A stretch of DNA of 64,000 bases from Argyresthia goedartella (GCA_949825045.1 OX463818.1:26986906-27050905), one strand, 5' to 3'. Shown: positions 22,568 to 33,355, counted from the first letter of the stretch. Notes: generated by a model not told the origin, from the sequence alone. Made by a program: numbers and translations.

Positions 22568-22785
22568 GCCGCAGCTGCCGAGCCAGTACAGCAACCTCGC
22601 GAGCCAGCCGCAGTTGCCGAGCAAGTAAAGCCAACTCGCGAGCCAGCCGCAGCAGCCGGGCCAGTACAGCCACCTCGCGGGCCAGCCGCAGTTGCCGAGG
22701 ACAGTAAAGCCACCTCGAGAGCCAGTCGCAGTTGCCGAGCCAGTAAAGCCACCTCGTGAGCCAGCCGCAGATGCCGAGCCATCCT
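22568..22785. repeat. GC-rich 39-bp minisatellite
   Basis: About five to six tandem units of 39 bp built on GCCGCAGTTGCCGAGCCAGT. Because 39 is divisible by three, the minus strand stays open for 238 codons as a 13-residue Leu/Arg/Trp-rich repeat. The composition is dictated by the repeat and no domain is visible on either side, so I do not call a gene. Confidence 0.7.
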
Positions 22786-23827
22786 CGGACCGCAGGCGCC
22801 ATCCCCGCGCGACCTCGTGGCGCGCTAGAAGTATATACACGTGTAGCGCTAGGCTGTAACGAGCTGACCGACTTGAATTCTGTAGGCTGCAATAATAGTA
22901 ATAATAGTAATGCAAATAGATAGGTACACCTGACGCCAATTTTGTTGGCGCCTGAATGCCGCCTGGATGGGATCGCGGCGCATGGGCACAAGAGAGATGC
23001 CTACATGGGCGACAGGAGAGAGGTTGACCTCGCTCACACGCTAAGTAACATTGCGATAGCTGTACCTCGCCATACCGACTAAAAAGTACAACCAATAGAT
23101 GACAATATGCATTTTAAACCAAGAAAGGCTCGGGGATGAGGCGTGCGTGATTGGATCCGAATAGAATATTAATACTAATATACAATAAAATACAATAATA
23201 CTGCAAATATTAATATCGGCAAAACTCGGAACAACGATAACACCCGAATGGTGCCGATGTGTCTATGAATTACTGTTTGGGGCGTCGTAGCTTGGCGGGC
23301 TATTCAATGAGAACCACTAGTTAGACGTATACGAAAGTTTATTCATAGCGTTTACGATACACAAACGTGTTCCTATCTAGCCTGCCTGACTGGGACTGGT
23401 TACAATGCGGTGCGGGGGAAATTGCATCGCTGCAGTCTGCCGCGTCAGCACAGTATTGTGTTCCTACAATATTCCCCCCTTTAAAAAAACTTCACAATTC
23501 AAAAATAACACGAAAATATAACTAATACAAAATCATAGTCACCCTATCATTATTCTAATATTAAAACTTCACTGTTCATGACACAGAGACTCACAATATC
23601 GCACGAAATATCTGACGCTGCAATATGTACTGGCGTCGACGTTATGCGTCTTAGGTTACAATCCAAATACCTAGTAACAATACTGGTGGACGTACTCTAA
23701 TATTTGCATGATTACAAAGTCTAACTAAAGTACTCTACTCTATGCTAAGTACACTACTCACGATTTGAGTACACATGATTACAGGATGTTCTAAAATAAA
23801 ATAGAAAAATATAAAACTTCGTTTCGT

Positions 23828-24136
23828 TTAACACATTCCTTCTCTAGGATAGCTATAGGACAAATTGGTATACAAAAATATATGACACATAAAAGGCCAT
23901 GTATAACTTCGTCTTAAGCCTAAGTTGAGTTCTAATGTTATTACACCATACGTTTTTATCTCCGTGCCGTTGGCTGCGTACAATTTATAGGTACTATCAT
24001 TACAGTTCTTATAGTTTACTAGGGAAACGGGGATCACTGATACATTGGCACCGGTATCGATTAAAAAGTCCATACCGTTTCTTGAGTCCGCCACGCAAAG
24101 TCGATGGTTTTCACTAAGGTCGATACACTCACCCAT
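23828..24136 (-). CDS. Retropepsin-type protease fragment fused to element tail
   Basis: An aspartic protease with the active-site stretch FLIDTGANVSVIPVSLV (Asp-Thr-Gly) lies in the -1 frame relative to gag, which stays open back to the GGGAAAC site at 24160-24166. It would therefore be made as a Gag-protease fusion rather than from its own ATG (24136). After LELNLGLRRSYTWPF the retropepsin homology stops abruptly, and about 20 unrelated residues lead to the stop. This is where pol has been deleted. Confidence 0.7.
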   Translation of the reverse strand: MGECIDLSENHRLCVADSRNGMDFLIDTGANVSVIPVSLVNYKNCNDSTYKLYAANGTEIKTYGVITLELNLGLRRSYTWPFMCHIFLYTNLSYSYPREGMC

Positions 24137-24156
24137 CGTCGCGGAATGTACCGAAT

Positions 24157-25122
24157 TTAGTTTCCCTTAGCGGGGGTATGGGGTTTCTTCCAGTTGCACG
24201 GCTCTTCGCAATTCCTGGCTGCTTCACGGAACCGGTAGTGATATTTGCACATCCAGTCTGCGTCTTGAGGCGTGCGTCTTGGGCCTCGTGAACGGGAACG
24301 GGATCGGCTGCGTCCTCCCCATTGCTGATTTCCTATGTACTGCCTACCTCTGATTTCGTTTACTTCTCCCCGCAGCGACTTCAGCTCGAGGGTCAGATTC
24401 CTCATCTGTGTCATGAGCTCCATGTTAGTTGCTGCCGCTGCTGATGCCGAAGTTGAAGGTCTATCTATCTCTGATATTTCTCCGCTCCGTAGATTCTCCA
24501 TAATTTTATCCGCCATAGTAGATAACTCTTCCAGTTCCGCATCTTTGCTGCAACTCGCGAGGATTGCGCGCACCCATCCTGGCAGTCTTGACAACCACAG
24601 GTTCTTCACTGTATCTCCCAACGTACCTGTATTCTTTGCCAGCTCTCGCATCTTCGCAAGCAGTTGCGACGGCCGCTGCTGCCCCAGATCCATCTCTTTT
24701 ACCAGTTTATGAAACTGGGCCTCCGCACTCGCTTGAAATATCTTGATTAACCGGGCCTTCAATACTGAAAATCTTTGTTGCGCCGGCGGGTCGTCTATTA
24801 AATCCGTGATTTGGCTAAGCTCCTCTTTTCCCAGCTTTGCCAACACCAGATCATACTTGACGTTTTCACCTTGATGTTGTGGTCCTACGATCGCCTCAAA
24901 CTGCGCGAACCACATCCGCGGCATGTCGGTCCAAAAAATCGGTATACGAGCCGACAGGCTAATCGCAGCCAACTGCTGGTCCATGTTCTGTCCTGGCTGA
25001 GGTGGTGGTGGTAGTGCTGGGTTGTTTCCGGGCGCCACGGGTAACTGCACGTTTGGATTATATCCCGGCGCGTTTTGGTTGAGTCCCGCCGCGTTGAGTA
25101 GAGGGGCATTTGGATTAGCCAT
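24157..25122 (-). CDS. gag: Gag polyprotein of the short-LTR element
   Basis: 321 residues from the first ATG (25122). The open frame begins upstream at 25170, inside the primer-binding region, but without an ATG. The N-terminus is Asn/Pro/Gln/Gly-rich. A capsid-like helical region follows with PIFWTDMPRMWFAQFEAIV, then DLVLAKLG...ITDLI, LIKIFQASAEAQFHKLV and LSRLPGWVRAIL, as in Gag of insect Ty3/Gypsy elements whose zinc finger is CX3H-like. The C-terminus has an Arg/Ser run and a variant Cys/His motif (CKYHYRFREAARNCEEPC). The frame is intact. Its stop is preceded by GGGAAAC, suggesting a -1 shift into the protease frame. Confidence 0.8.
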   Translation of the reverse strand: MANPNAPLLNAAGLNQNAPGYNPNVQLPVAPGNNPALPPPPQPGQNMDQQLAAISLSARIPIFWTDMPRMWFAQFEAIVGPQHQGENVKYDLVLAKLGKEELSQITDLIDDPPAQQRFSVLKARLIKIFQASAEAQFHKLVKEMDLGQQRPSQLLAKMRELAKNTGTLGDTVKNLWLSRLPGWVRAILASCSKDAELEELSTMADKIMENLRSGEISEIDRPSTSASAAAATNMELMTQMRNLTLELKSLRGEVNEIRGRQYIGNQQWGGRSRSRSRSRGPRRTPQDADWMCKYHYRFREAARNCEEPCNWKKPHTPAKGN

Positions 25123-25504
25123 CCTATTGTCACACTTTATACCAGGCAGGTATTTACACGGGGTCACCACTTTGGGGCGTCGTAGCTTGGCGGGCTATTC
25201 AATGAGAACCACTAGGTAGACGTATACGAAAGTTTATTCATAGCGTTTACGATACACAAACGTGTTCCTATCTAGCCTGCCTGACTGGGACTGGTTACAA
25301 TGCGGTGCGGGGGAAATTGCATCGCTGCAGTCTGCCGCGTCAGCACAGTATTGTGTTCCTACAACTTTATTATTAAATTAAGTGTAGGTATCAAATAAAT
25401 CGCATACTTTATTTATCAATGTCAAATGTCAAATTGCCCGTACAAAAACGAACATTTCCGAGAAAATACGAAAGGAAAGAATTATTCACTACATCTTGTA
25501 CCTA

Positions 25505-25658
25505 TACTGCGATTTTAAATTTGAGGCCAGAAATGTAAACAAACAACTCTCATTTTCCAGTACAAAAAGTATAATATGAATGTCAAATTCAACGGTTTTG
25601 TCCTAGAATATGACAGTTGTTTGTTTACATTGCTGGCCTCAAATTTGAAATAGCAGTA
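25505..25658. repeat. MITE with 50-bp TIRs and TA target
   Basis: TIRs begin TACTGC(G/T)ATTT(T/C)AAATTTG and continue through GAGGCCAG(A/C)AATGTAAAC. The element is flanked by TA on both sides (25503-25504, 25659-25660), as expected for a Tc1/mariner-mobilised MITE. Confidence 0.8.
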
Positions 25659-26045
25659 TACGTAGATCGACTCTTTATCTCTGAAGTCTCTTTAGCTACT
25701 CGTAATAAGACATAATCGCTTTTTTGATTATATAAACACAAGTTTTGACGATCTAAATCTTGTACTTACCTGACAGTGCTTATTTGTAACGATTTTTTCC
25801 ATCTTTGTATAAGTACACTGCAAATCAGTGTTGCTGCTTCAAAAGAAAAAATGTTGTGATTTCAAAAAAACTTGGTAGATTTTTCTTAAAAAAATTATCA
25901 GAGTTACCATTAGAACAACATTGCTGAGATTGTATCTTTTCGCCTGTGTAATTCTATACACCTCGCTTTACGGTACTTAACTTATAAAGTTAAGAATACG
26001 TTTATTACAATGAAGCTTAAGGTACCCATAAAATTAAGATTACTA
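25659..26045. other. Unassigned AT-rich spacer
   Basis: No gene or repeat was recognised. At its right edge the CAAAGTCAAAGTCAAAGTAC motif marks the tail region of the following LINE. Confidence 0.3.
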
Positions 26046-26049
26046 TGGT

Positions 26050-28960
26050 TTGTCGAAGAATATAGATATTTTTGGGCATTCAAAGTCAAAGTCAAAGTAC
26101 TTTTTTACTATAGATATTTAAATATACTTAGCGAACGTCATTTTTTGCCTCTTCTCTACATTGGACCAGTGTGGGAGGATAAGGGCGTGGAAACTACCAC
26201 AGATTGATTTTTAGATCTCTTTTAAAAATTGGTTGTGCTTAACTAATACAAATATGAAAAATTTAATTATTTTGATGAGCAGGAATAAATAATTACTAAA
26301 CTATTAACATCAAGGTCTGTGTTGAGCTAGATTAACCCCATACAGTCCCGTCATTTAATTAATCTTGAACATTGTAATTTCCCTTTTTCGACAAAGTCGC
26401 TTTAACATGCTTTTTAAATTGCTCAAATGGCAATTTCAAAATCTCCAGAGATATCTTATTGTAGTAGAGAATGCACTTACCCTTGAAAGAACTGCTTACC
26501 TTCATTATCAATTGTGTCAAGTGGTGATCTTTAGGGAGGAGGAGAAAGTAACTAAAATATGCTAGCCTAGATGTTGCCAGATCCGTGCTTTGTCTGATGT
26601 TCCTAACGTACCTAGCGTAAGCCGCAGAACTTAATTTACCAGCTAATCTATTTATGTGGGATCCCCACTGCAATTTGCAATGATTATTCCAAGAAACATC
26701 GTATCATTTACTAATTCTAACGTGCTGTTGTCTAACACTAAACTGGTCTCAACTTGCCTGACATTTGGAAGTGAGAATTTGATACACTTGGTTTTACCAG
26801 CGTTCAACAATAAATTATTAACTGAGAACCAATTCAAGGTTAAAGACAATATAACCTTAAAATCATCAAAACCTCCTTTTTGTCTTTCAATTTTGAAGAC
26901 CATTGAAGTATCGTCAGCAAACAACAATATGTCAGTCAATTTCTCCACCATGAAAGGCAGATCGTTAATATATACCAGGAATAAGATAGGGCCTAATATG
27001 GAACCTTGTGGAACGCCAATTTTTACACCCGATCCATCAGATTTAAGGCCGTTAACTTCTGCCTTTTGAATTATATTTCTTAGGTATGATTTTAGTAGAT
27101 CCAACGCTTTATTTTTAACTCCGTAATTATTTAATTTCATTAATAGGGTATTATGATCAACACAATCAAATGTCTTCGACAGATCGCAAAAAACTCCGAT
27201 AGCATCCTGCGCGGCCTCCCATGCAGAATAAATATGAGATGTTAGGGTGTATATGTAATATATATATGTAATACCTATATCCGTAGTCGATTTACCCCTA
27301 GTGAAACCGTATTGTTTGGCGTGGAAGTTGTTTTGTACGGTCGAAGTGTGAGAGCATTTGATTAAGAATAATATTTTCAGGAGAAAAGAACAGATATTGG
27401 TCTGAAATTTGAAGGATCATCCTTATCTCCCGACTTGAACAGAGGTATCAGTTTACTGTGTTTCATGAGGTCTGGGAAAGCCCCATCGTCAACACATTTA
27501 TTGAACACATAACTAGAATTACTGAACCAATGACTTTTACTGATATACCCCACAGGTCTTCAGTATTTTTAAGTTAAGTAATCTAAACGTTTTGACAATG
27601 TCCTGGAGATATATATGATGAAATTTTAAATATACCTTACTGACGCTAGTGTTATTTTTTAATAGTCTCTGCTTCATATGGAGATGAATTTAGACGATCT
27701 GTTGTGAGTAAGGGTACATTGGAGAAGAATGTTTCAAAAGCTCGAGCAACATCAGCGCTGGATTTAACAACATCATCACCTATCTTTAGGCAGAAATTAT
27801 TGTCCCTTGGTATAACTTTGCCAGTTTCACGGTTTATTATTTGCCAAACTGTTTTCATTCTATTATTTTAATTTTGTATTTTTCTATTCATGTGTAATGT
27901 TTTTGCAGTTCTACAAACCAACTTGAAATTTTTGGAATATTTTTTAACATAGTCATGAAATTTTCAATCAAAGTTATAGGTTTTTTATTCATAAAGGTCA
28001 TACAAGATAACTCTACTTTTACGAATTCCAAACGTTGCCCAGTCATTAAATTTAGATTTACCATTGTAGTCACTGACTTTCTTTAATTTAAAAACTTTAT
28101 TGAATTCTGTTTCAATAATGTTGAAGAAGTCTGAAGTCTGTTTTGGATGTTCTTCAAAATCCGGTACTGGCAAATTTATATCTACGTTTTTCGTATATAT
28201 CTCTAGTCTATGGGATGTAATAAGCCTATGAAATTATGAACCAGTCTTATCCTTACTAGCAATTGGGAATGAAACTATTTGACCACTGTGATCGGAAGGT
28301 GAGCAGTTAATTACAATTTTACTTGTGAATGCACAGTCACAAAAAAACGTTATCTAAGCAAGTTTGGCTGGTAAGTGTAAATCTAGTTGGCTCTAAAAAT
28401 ACATGACATAAGTTAAATGATTTGAATAAAGTTATTAATTGTTGTTTCATTGTTGTTCCTACAAGCAAATCTACATTAAGATCGCCACAAATAATTAACT
28501 TTTTCTGTTATTACATAGTTTATTGAGGGCTTCCTCCATAATTTTCTCAAATATTGCCATGGCCTTTAGCATCCCTCGGTGCCCTGTAGACACAAATAAT
28601 AATATGGCTATCTAACTCAACACAGGATACCTCTATTTGTCTTTCAACAGTAAGTGCAAGAATATCTTTCCGTTGTTTCGCCTTAATATTATTTTTCCCT
28701 AAGATTAAATAACCACCTCTATCAGCATCAGCAGTCTTTCTATTGTAACAACTGACAATTTTGTAATAATTTATGTTAAAAGATATGATATTTTCCTTTA
28801 ACCAGTGTTCTGTAACACAAATAACATCGATGTCAGATTTTTTTAGAAATAATGATAATATAAGTTATTTGCCAGGTAGCCCCTGGATGTTTTGAGGGGT
28901 AATATTTAAGTGGGGCTTACACTTTGACATATTTAGTGGCTTTGTATGCTAGAGATTTCA
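26050..28960 (-). mobile_element. Decayed jockey-type LINE, minus strand
   Basis: The coding track on the minus strand runs from an AP-endonuclease start near 28930 to a C-terminus near 26360. It is followed by about 300 bp of 3' UTR-like sequence ending around the (CAAAGT)n motif at 26080-26100. It is 5'-truncated or lacks ORF1. Confidence 0.72.
26359..28935 (-). pseudogene. LINE ORF2 (endonuclease-reverse transcriptase), broken
   Basis: The endonuclease begins LNITPQNIQGLPGK near 28905, with a CVTEHWL-type motif in pieces. The linker region (WQIINRETGK...) lies near 27840. The reverse transcriptase is well preserved at 26652-27140: GVPQGSILGPILFLVYINDL, then LLFADDTSM (catalytic FADD intact) and NLLLNAGKTKCIKF. 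An internal deletion follows, and the C-terminus reads ARYVRNIRQSTDL and KGNYNVQD. There are many stops and frameshifts outside the RT core. Confidence 0.75.
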
Positions 28961-29031
28961 TCTTATGAACTTATAGCGTATATAAAAATTAATTGAGCTT
29001 CAGCTTAATATCTCTTTACATAAAAGAGTAA

Positions 29032-29180
29032 CGGCCGGTTTCCTGGGCGCTGGTTAAGTTAACAAATTGGTTAAACTGATTTGAGCCAATCACGTGCCGC
29101 TAATATTCAACATAGCGGCACGTGACTGTTTAACCAAGTTTAACCAATTAGTGAACTTAATCAGCGCCCAGGAAACTGGC
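29032..29180. repeat. Almost fully palindromic 149-bp MITE
   Basis: Arms of about 68 bp, starting GCC(G/A)GTTTCCTGGGCGCTG, fold back across a few bases. Five-base AGTAA occurs directly on both sides (29027-29031 and 29181-29185) and is a plausible target duplication. Confidence 0.75.
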
Positions 29181-29570
29181 AGTAAGTCGTGACTGATCAG
29201 AAAAGCGACGAAACGGCTGTAGCTAGAAAGATTATATTGATAGAAATATCTTCTTATTGTTACAAAACCGCTCACTAAGGATTTTTAAAAATTTGGACCC
29301 TTTAAGGTCTAAAAATTGTCCTTAAAGTTTGTATGGAGAGTCACGGGGGAGTCAATTGAGTATATGCAGTATTACTAGGAATGAGAGTCAAATTTTACTT
29401 TTGTTGTCATATAAATCCCAGAAGCAATTGGCTAAAGGTTGCATTAATCGGTCGATTCTATTCACACTCCCCCCCCCCCCCCCCCCCCTCAAAAAGCGTG
29501 CCCTCTACTAGAATAGACTAGAATTGTAGTTTTGTCATATATAAATACAAAAATAGGTAATTTGTGATCT
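29181..29570. other. Unassigned spacer with a 20-base C homopolymer
   Basis: A run of 20 C (29469-29488) is flanked by CTC and interrupts otherwise AT-rich sequence. The run length may be unreliable in assembly. Confidence 0.4.
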
Positions 29571-29582
29571 GTGTTAAAAAAC

Positions 29583-29685
29583 GATTCCGGGGTCGGTCAT
29601 TCCTGGGCCGAGCATTCCGTGGCCGTACAAAATAGTGCTCGACCCCGGAATGCCCGGCCCCGGAATTGGCGTCCCGAGTACCATA
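29583..29685. repeat. CCGGGGTCGG / GGAATGCCCGGCC foldback minisatellite, copy 1
   Basis: Short GC-rich units of the form ATTCCGGGGCCGGGC occur head-to-head: left units face right-hand complements (CCCGGAATGCCCGGCCCCGG), followed by AATTGGCGTCCC. Confidence 0.6.
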
Positions 29686-30108
29686 GACAACTCCTACATC
29701 AGAGACTAGGGTGTGTTCATAGTGTCTATATCTCAAAAAATCTATTAATATCATTAAATGTTTTTTTAATTTGCATACGCTTCGGTTTTGCTTCTTCTAA
29801 GTTCTAACCTAACCTATAACCCAATTGAAATTTAGCCACAATAACCTACTCTAGCCAAATTTGATTCAATAAATATAATGCACTTGAACACAGTCTTCAC
29901 AGTGTTATTTTTTTTAACAAATAGCAGGATTGAGTTTGTTTTAAACTAACCAAATATGAATAATTTTTAGGTTATGATATGTGTCAAGTGAATGTTAAAC
30001 TTGCTTACAAAAAAACCTCACTACTATGACCGTGGCCTTAGATTCGTCTACGTTAAATCGAAAATGTTCGACCAATCAGAAGCCAGTATTTTCAGCCAAT
30101 GAGAGACG

Positions 30109-30285
30109 TCCCACAATTCCGGGGCCGGGCATTCCGTGGTCGAACAGGCAGTGCACGGCCTCGGAAAGCCCGGCCCAGTAATGTGCGGCTTGGAATGTCC
30201 GGCCCCGGAATTGGCGTCCCAAATCCCATGATTCCGGGGTCGGGCATTCCGGGGCCGGGCATTACTGGGCAATGCATTCCTGTCC
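30109..30285. repeat. CCGGGGCCGGGCATTCC foldback minisatellite, copy 2
   Basis: Same unit as at 29583-29685, with more copies on both strands and the same GGAATTGGCGTCCC junction. The two copies are about 430 bp apart and diverged. Confidence 0.6.
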
Positions 30286-31320
30286 CCCATTGTTTGATAG
30301 TTCAGCAACCCTTTAGTAACGAATAGTCTAAGAATTAGTATAAACTAAGTAAACATGTTTTGTTGCACGGAACCAATCCGATTTGTTTACTTTATTATGG
30401 TTATACATGAGTAAATCTTAGCTTTTAAACAACCGAACTGAAAATAACAAAAGCAGTTTTGTGCTTCGTAAATAAACCACTTTAATAATTTCAAATTACG
30501 TTTGTTGATGATTAACTGAAGAATGGTAAAAAAGGGTTTAATAACCGAAAAAATAATGTTACTTATTATTATTTTTTCAGTGCAACATGCCTCCAGCAAA
30601 ATGGGCGTTGGGCAGGCAAGGACGAACTGGTGCCAGTTGCAACACTCAAAACAGAAAATAGAGTCCTCAAGCGACCAGTTTCGAAAAAGCGCCACTTCCG
30701 GTCAACATTCCTCAACAACAGACTTCGGATTCAAGCGAAAACCAGAACGTCTACAATAAACGCAAGAGGCGTGGATTACCAATGTCAACACTTCTTTGCC
30801 TCCACACCTAATAATGTACTCTGTGCTCCACACAGTCCTGCTAACAGTCCTCACAGTTGTCGGACACTCGCAACAGACCACTGGCGAACTAATAACAGAA
30901 TACCTAAACATAACATCATTTCAACAAAACAAGGCTACTTGCTGCACTTTGATGAAATTGAGAAAATAAAATATGTTCTGGATAACTGGAAGATAGTGAC
31001 ATATTTGAACATGACATCATATTGGAAAGGCATCGAAAACCATGGAGAAAGTAGATGCGATGAATTCGCCTACAGAACAATGTGCGAAAGTATTATGGCC
31101 GAATTATTTCAAAACATAAACGAAATCAAACAACAACTATCTATTGAAAACAAACAACGGCATGATTCCGAGACGCTCCATCCGAGGATTAAATAATGGA
31201 GTTGGCTATGTCGCTAATACCTTATTTGGTGTACTAGATGAAAGGTTTGCAGAAAAATACAAAAATTACATTGAGATGGTACACTTAAATCAGCATCACC
31301 GTATTTCAGACTAGTGATAT

Positions 31321-32121
31321 TGCTACGCCGGTAGGTTAGGTCAAAAACTTTGAACGTCAATTTCAGTGCTTTAGAGGCGTTTTCAGCAGGCTGAAAAGTC
31401 ATTTCAGGCCGTTTCAGAAGTTACTCTATCACATATCTAAAGATCGAAATTTCACCCAAGTTGCCGTCGTTTTCAGGCGCCTGAAACATGTTTTCAGTCC
31501 GTTTCAGGGCACCCTCTATCAGATGACGCCATAACCTGAAAACCCGTTTTCAGGCGTTTTCAGGACCCCTTATGGGCCTCTGAAGCACAAATCGTTATAT
31601 GGCGAAATATCCGGTAGGAGTGACAGAGATAGCACTACTAGAAAGAGATAACTATACTGGGAACATTCGAGAAGTGTGTGACAGAGATAGCACTACTAGA
31701 AAGAGATAGCTATACTCGGAACATTCGAGAAGGGAGTGACAGAGAGAGTGCACCATTAGAGAGAGACATATATGGTCTCGAATGTTCTCGGCCCGCACGC
31801 TGGTCCTTACTAGAATATTCGCGATATGTGTGGACAATGTGTCCAGAGCGGCTCCGCGGGATATAAAAGGCGCCGACGTCCGGCGCGAGTTAGTTACATT
31901 TTAACTGCGATCGAGTGCTAGTACAAGGATAATCGGAGAGAAAGACTCTTCGTGTGAATAGTGAGTGCATAATTAGTGAAATAGTGTGTGTGTTTTAATT
32001 AGTGGATTTTAAGTACAGTTCGTGTGAATTGTAAGTGCGTAATTTGGGTAATAAAGTGAGTGTTTTATTTAGTGGATTAATTCGTGCTTATCTATCAAAT
32101 ACGAACCCCACGCTCGTAACA
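31321..32121 (+). repeat. 5' LTR of the intact Gypsy element
   Basis: Begins TGCTACGCC and ends CGTAACA. The promoter TATAAAAG is at 31862-31869 and a TTAGTTACATT initiator-like site is about 25 bases downstream. The segment upstream of the promoter contains 2-2.5 tandem units of about 58 bp, each carrying GAACATTCGAGAA. Confidence 0.9.
31661..31820 (+). promoter_or_regulatory. Cluster of heat-shock-element-like sites in the LTR
   Basis: Two perfect three-pentamer sites GAAnnTTCnnGAA lie at 31661-31673 and 31719-31731. Imperfect sites occur at 31780-31787 (GAATGTTC) and 31813-31820 (GAATATTC followed by GCGAT). All lie 40-200 bases upstream of the TATA box at 31862. The same set recurs in the 3' LTR (37288-37300 and 37346-37358). 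The match to the HSF consensus is seen directly; heat response is inferred. Confidence 0.6.
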
Positions 32122-32146
32122 TTTGGTGTCAGAAGTGGGATAGAAA

Positions 32147-33355
32147 ATGCCGTTAATGCCACGAGAAACCGAGCCAAAAGGAGTGACGACGCGAAGCCAA
32201 ACGTCTGGGTCTGGAGACTCGACGCCTGGTACGTCGGAATCACCTGCTCCAGCTGCACAAGGAGTAGACCTCAACGTTATCTTCGTCCTCCTCAAGGAAC
32301 AAGCGAGAGAGCTAAAGGAACAGTCGCGAAAACAGGAGGAACGGGCCAGGAAACAGGAGGAACAGGCCAGGAAACAGGAAGAACAGACTCTAATCCTCCA
32401 GAATGAGCTTAGGGAACAAAAGGATCACCAGGAGGTACAGGCACGAATGCTTCGTGAGGTACATGAGTCCACGACCGAATGGAAGAGAGAGTTGTTCGAG
32501 GTCCAGGAAAAACTGGCCGATATGGATGAAAAACTGGAGAGTCGAGTCCATGATGTCGATAAAAAAATTGAGATCTGTGAGAGCCGTCTCCAAAAACTTG
32601 AGATCAAAGTGGCTAATGGTCCAAGTACCTATGTACCCGACGCATCGGTGTCCGGAGGCGGCAGGTTCAAAGTGCCCCCCTTTGACGGTAGCTCATCGTG
32701 GACTGCCTATAAGCTGCAGTTCGAGTCTGTTTCCCAGGCTAATGGTTGGAGTAAGGAGCAAGCCAGGACAGCACTGACGTTGGCGCTGCGCGACGAGGCT
32801 CTTACCATACTAGAGGCTCTGGGAAACGACCGGACGTACGACCGCCTTCTAGAAGCCTTGGAGGCACGATACGGTGACAGTCACCTGGAGCACGTGTACC
32901 GAGCTCAGTTAAAGGACAGGGCACAAGGACGTAACGAGTCCTTACAACAGTGGGCCCTGGAAATCGAGAAGTTGGTTAGGAAGGCCTATCAACGTACGTC
33001 AGCATCCTTTGTGGACAGTATGCTGGTGCAGGCCTTCATCGATGGGATCCGTGATCTGGAAGTGAGGGCAGCCGTGCGATTGGGACATCATGGCAGCCTA
33101 AAGGATGCAGTAGCCCACGCTCTCGAGGTGGAAGCTGTACGACAGGATTCATCCAGGCCTTTCAGGGTGCGAGAAGTGTCGACTACGAAGCCAGTAGCTT
33201 CCCGCCGCGAATTTGGGCCACGTTGCTACCATTGTGGAGAACGTGATCACCTGCAGTCAGGCTGTCCAAAAAGGACTAGGAGGGACAGAGACCCCGCTCC
33301 AATGGCGAGGAAAATAGGCTCTGTGGAGTCAGAGCCCCAACAGGGAAACGAATAA
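32147..33355 (+). CDS. gag: Gag of the intact Gypsy element
   Basis: 402 residues. After a Ser/Thr/Pro-rich start comes a strongly charged coiled-coil (residues ~45-145) with repeated RKQEEQA heptad-like units. A capsid-like domain follows (FKVPPFDGSSSWTAYKLQFE, RYGDSHLEHVYRAQL, LVQAFIDGIRD), and one CX2CX4HX4C zinc knuckle lies at residues 360-373. The start at 32147 is the first ATG after the primer-binding site. The stop (33353-33355) is preceded by the heptamer G-GGA-AAC in the gag frame, consistent with -1 frameshifting into pol. Confidence 0.93.
   Translation: MPLMPRETEPKGVTTRSQTSGSGDSTPGTSESPAPAAQGVDLNVIFVLLKEQARELKEQSRKQEERARKQEEQARKQEEQTLILQNELREQKDHQEVQARMLREVHESTTEWKRELFEVQEKLADMDEKLESRVHDVDKKIEICESRLQKLEIKVANGPSTYVPDASVSGGGRFKVPPFDGSSSWTAYKLQFESVSQANGWSKEQARTALTLALRDEALTILEALGNDRTYDRLLEALEARYGDSHLEHVYRAQLKDRAQGRNESLQQWALEIEKLVRKAYQRTSASFVDSMLVQAFIDGIRDLEVRAAVRLGHHGSLKDAVAHALEVEAVRQDSSRPFRVREVSTTKPVASRREFGPRCYHCGERDHLQSGCPKRTRRDRDPAPMARKIGSVESEPQQGNE
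33343..33349 (+). promoter_or_regulatory. Candidate -1 ribosomal frameshift site GGGAAAC
   Basis: The heptamer fits X-XXY-YYZ in the gag frame, four bases before the gag stop. The pol frame is open across it, so a -1 slip would give a Gag-Pol fusion. A possible short stem GGGAC/GTCCC (33369-33373 with 33397-33401) lies downstream. Confidence 0.65.

Larger units (their letters stand above)
23278..25363 (-). mobile_element. Short-LTR Ty3/Gypsy-type element carrying gag and protease only
   Basis: Direct repeats of 191 bp (23278-23468 and 25173-25363) differ at one position that I could see and run TGTAGGAACAC...CCCCA on the minus strand. Just after the 5' LTR (minus sense) is TGGTGACCCCGTG, a primer-binding-site-like sequence. 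Just before the 3' LTR is the purine tract AAAGGGGGGAATAT. Between them lie gag and a protease, but reverse transcriptase, RNase H and integrase are absent, so this is an internally deleted derivative that moved or was deleted recently. No target duplication was evident. Confidence 0.85.

Noticed and set aside
22925..22965. TTGGCGCCTGAATG resembling a primer-binding site
   Set aside because: No LTR could be found to its left and no retroviral coding to its right.
22275..22991. 238-codon minus-strand frame with a Leu-rich stretch
   Set aside because: It is dominated by the 39-bp minisatellite; no conserved domain and no matching flanks.
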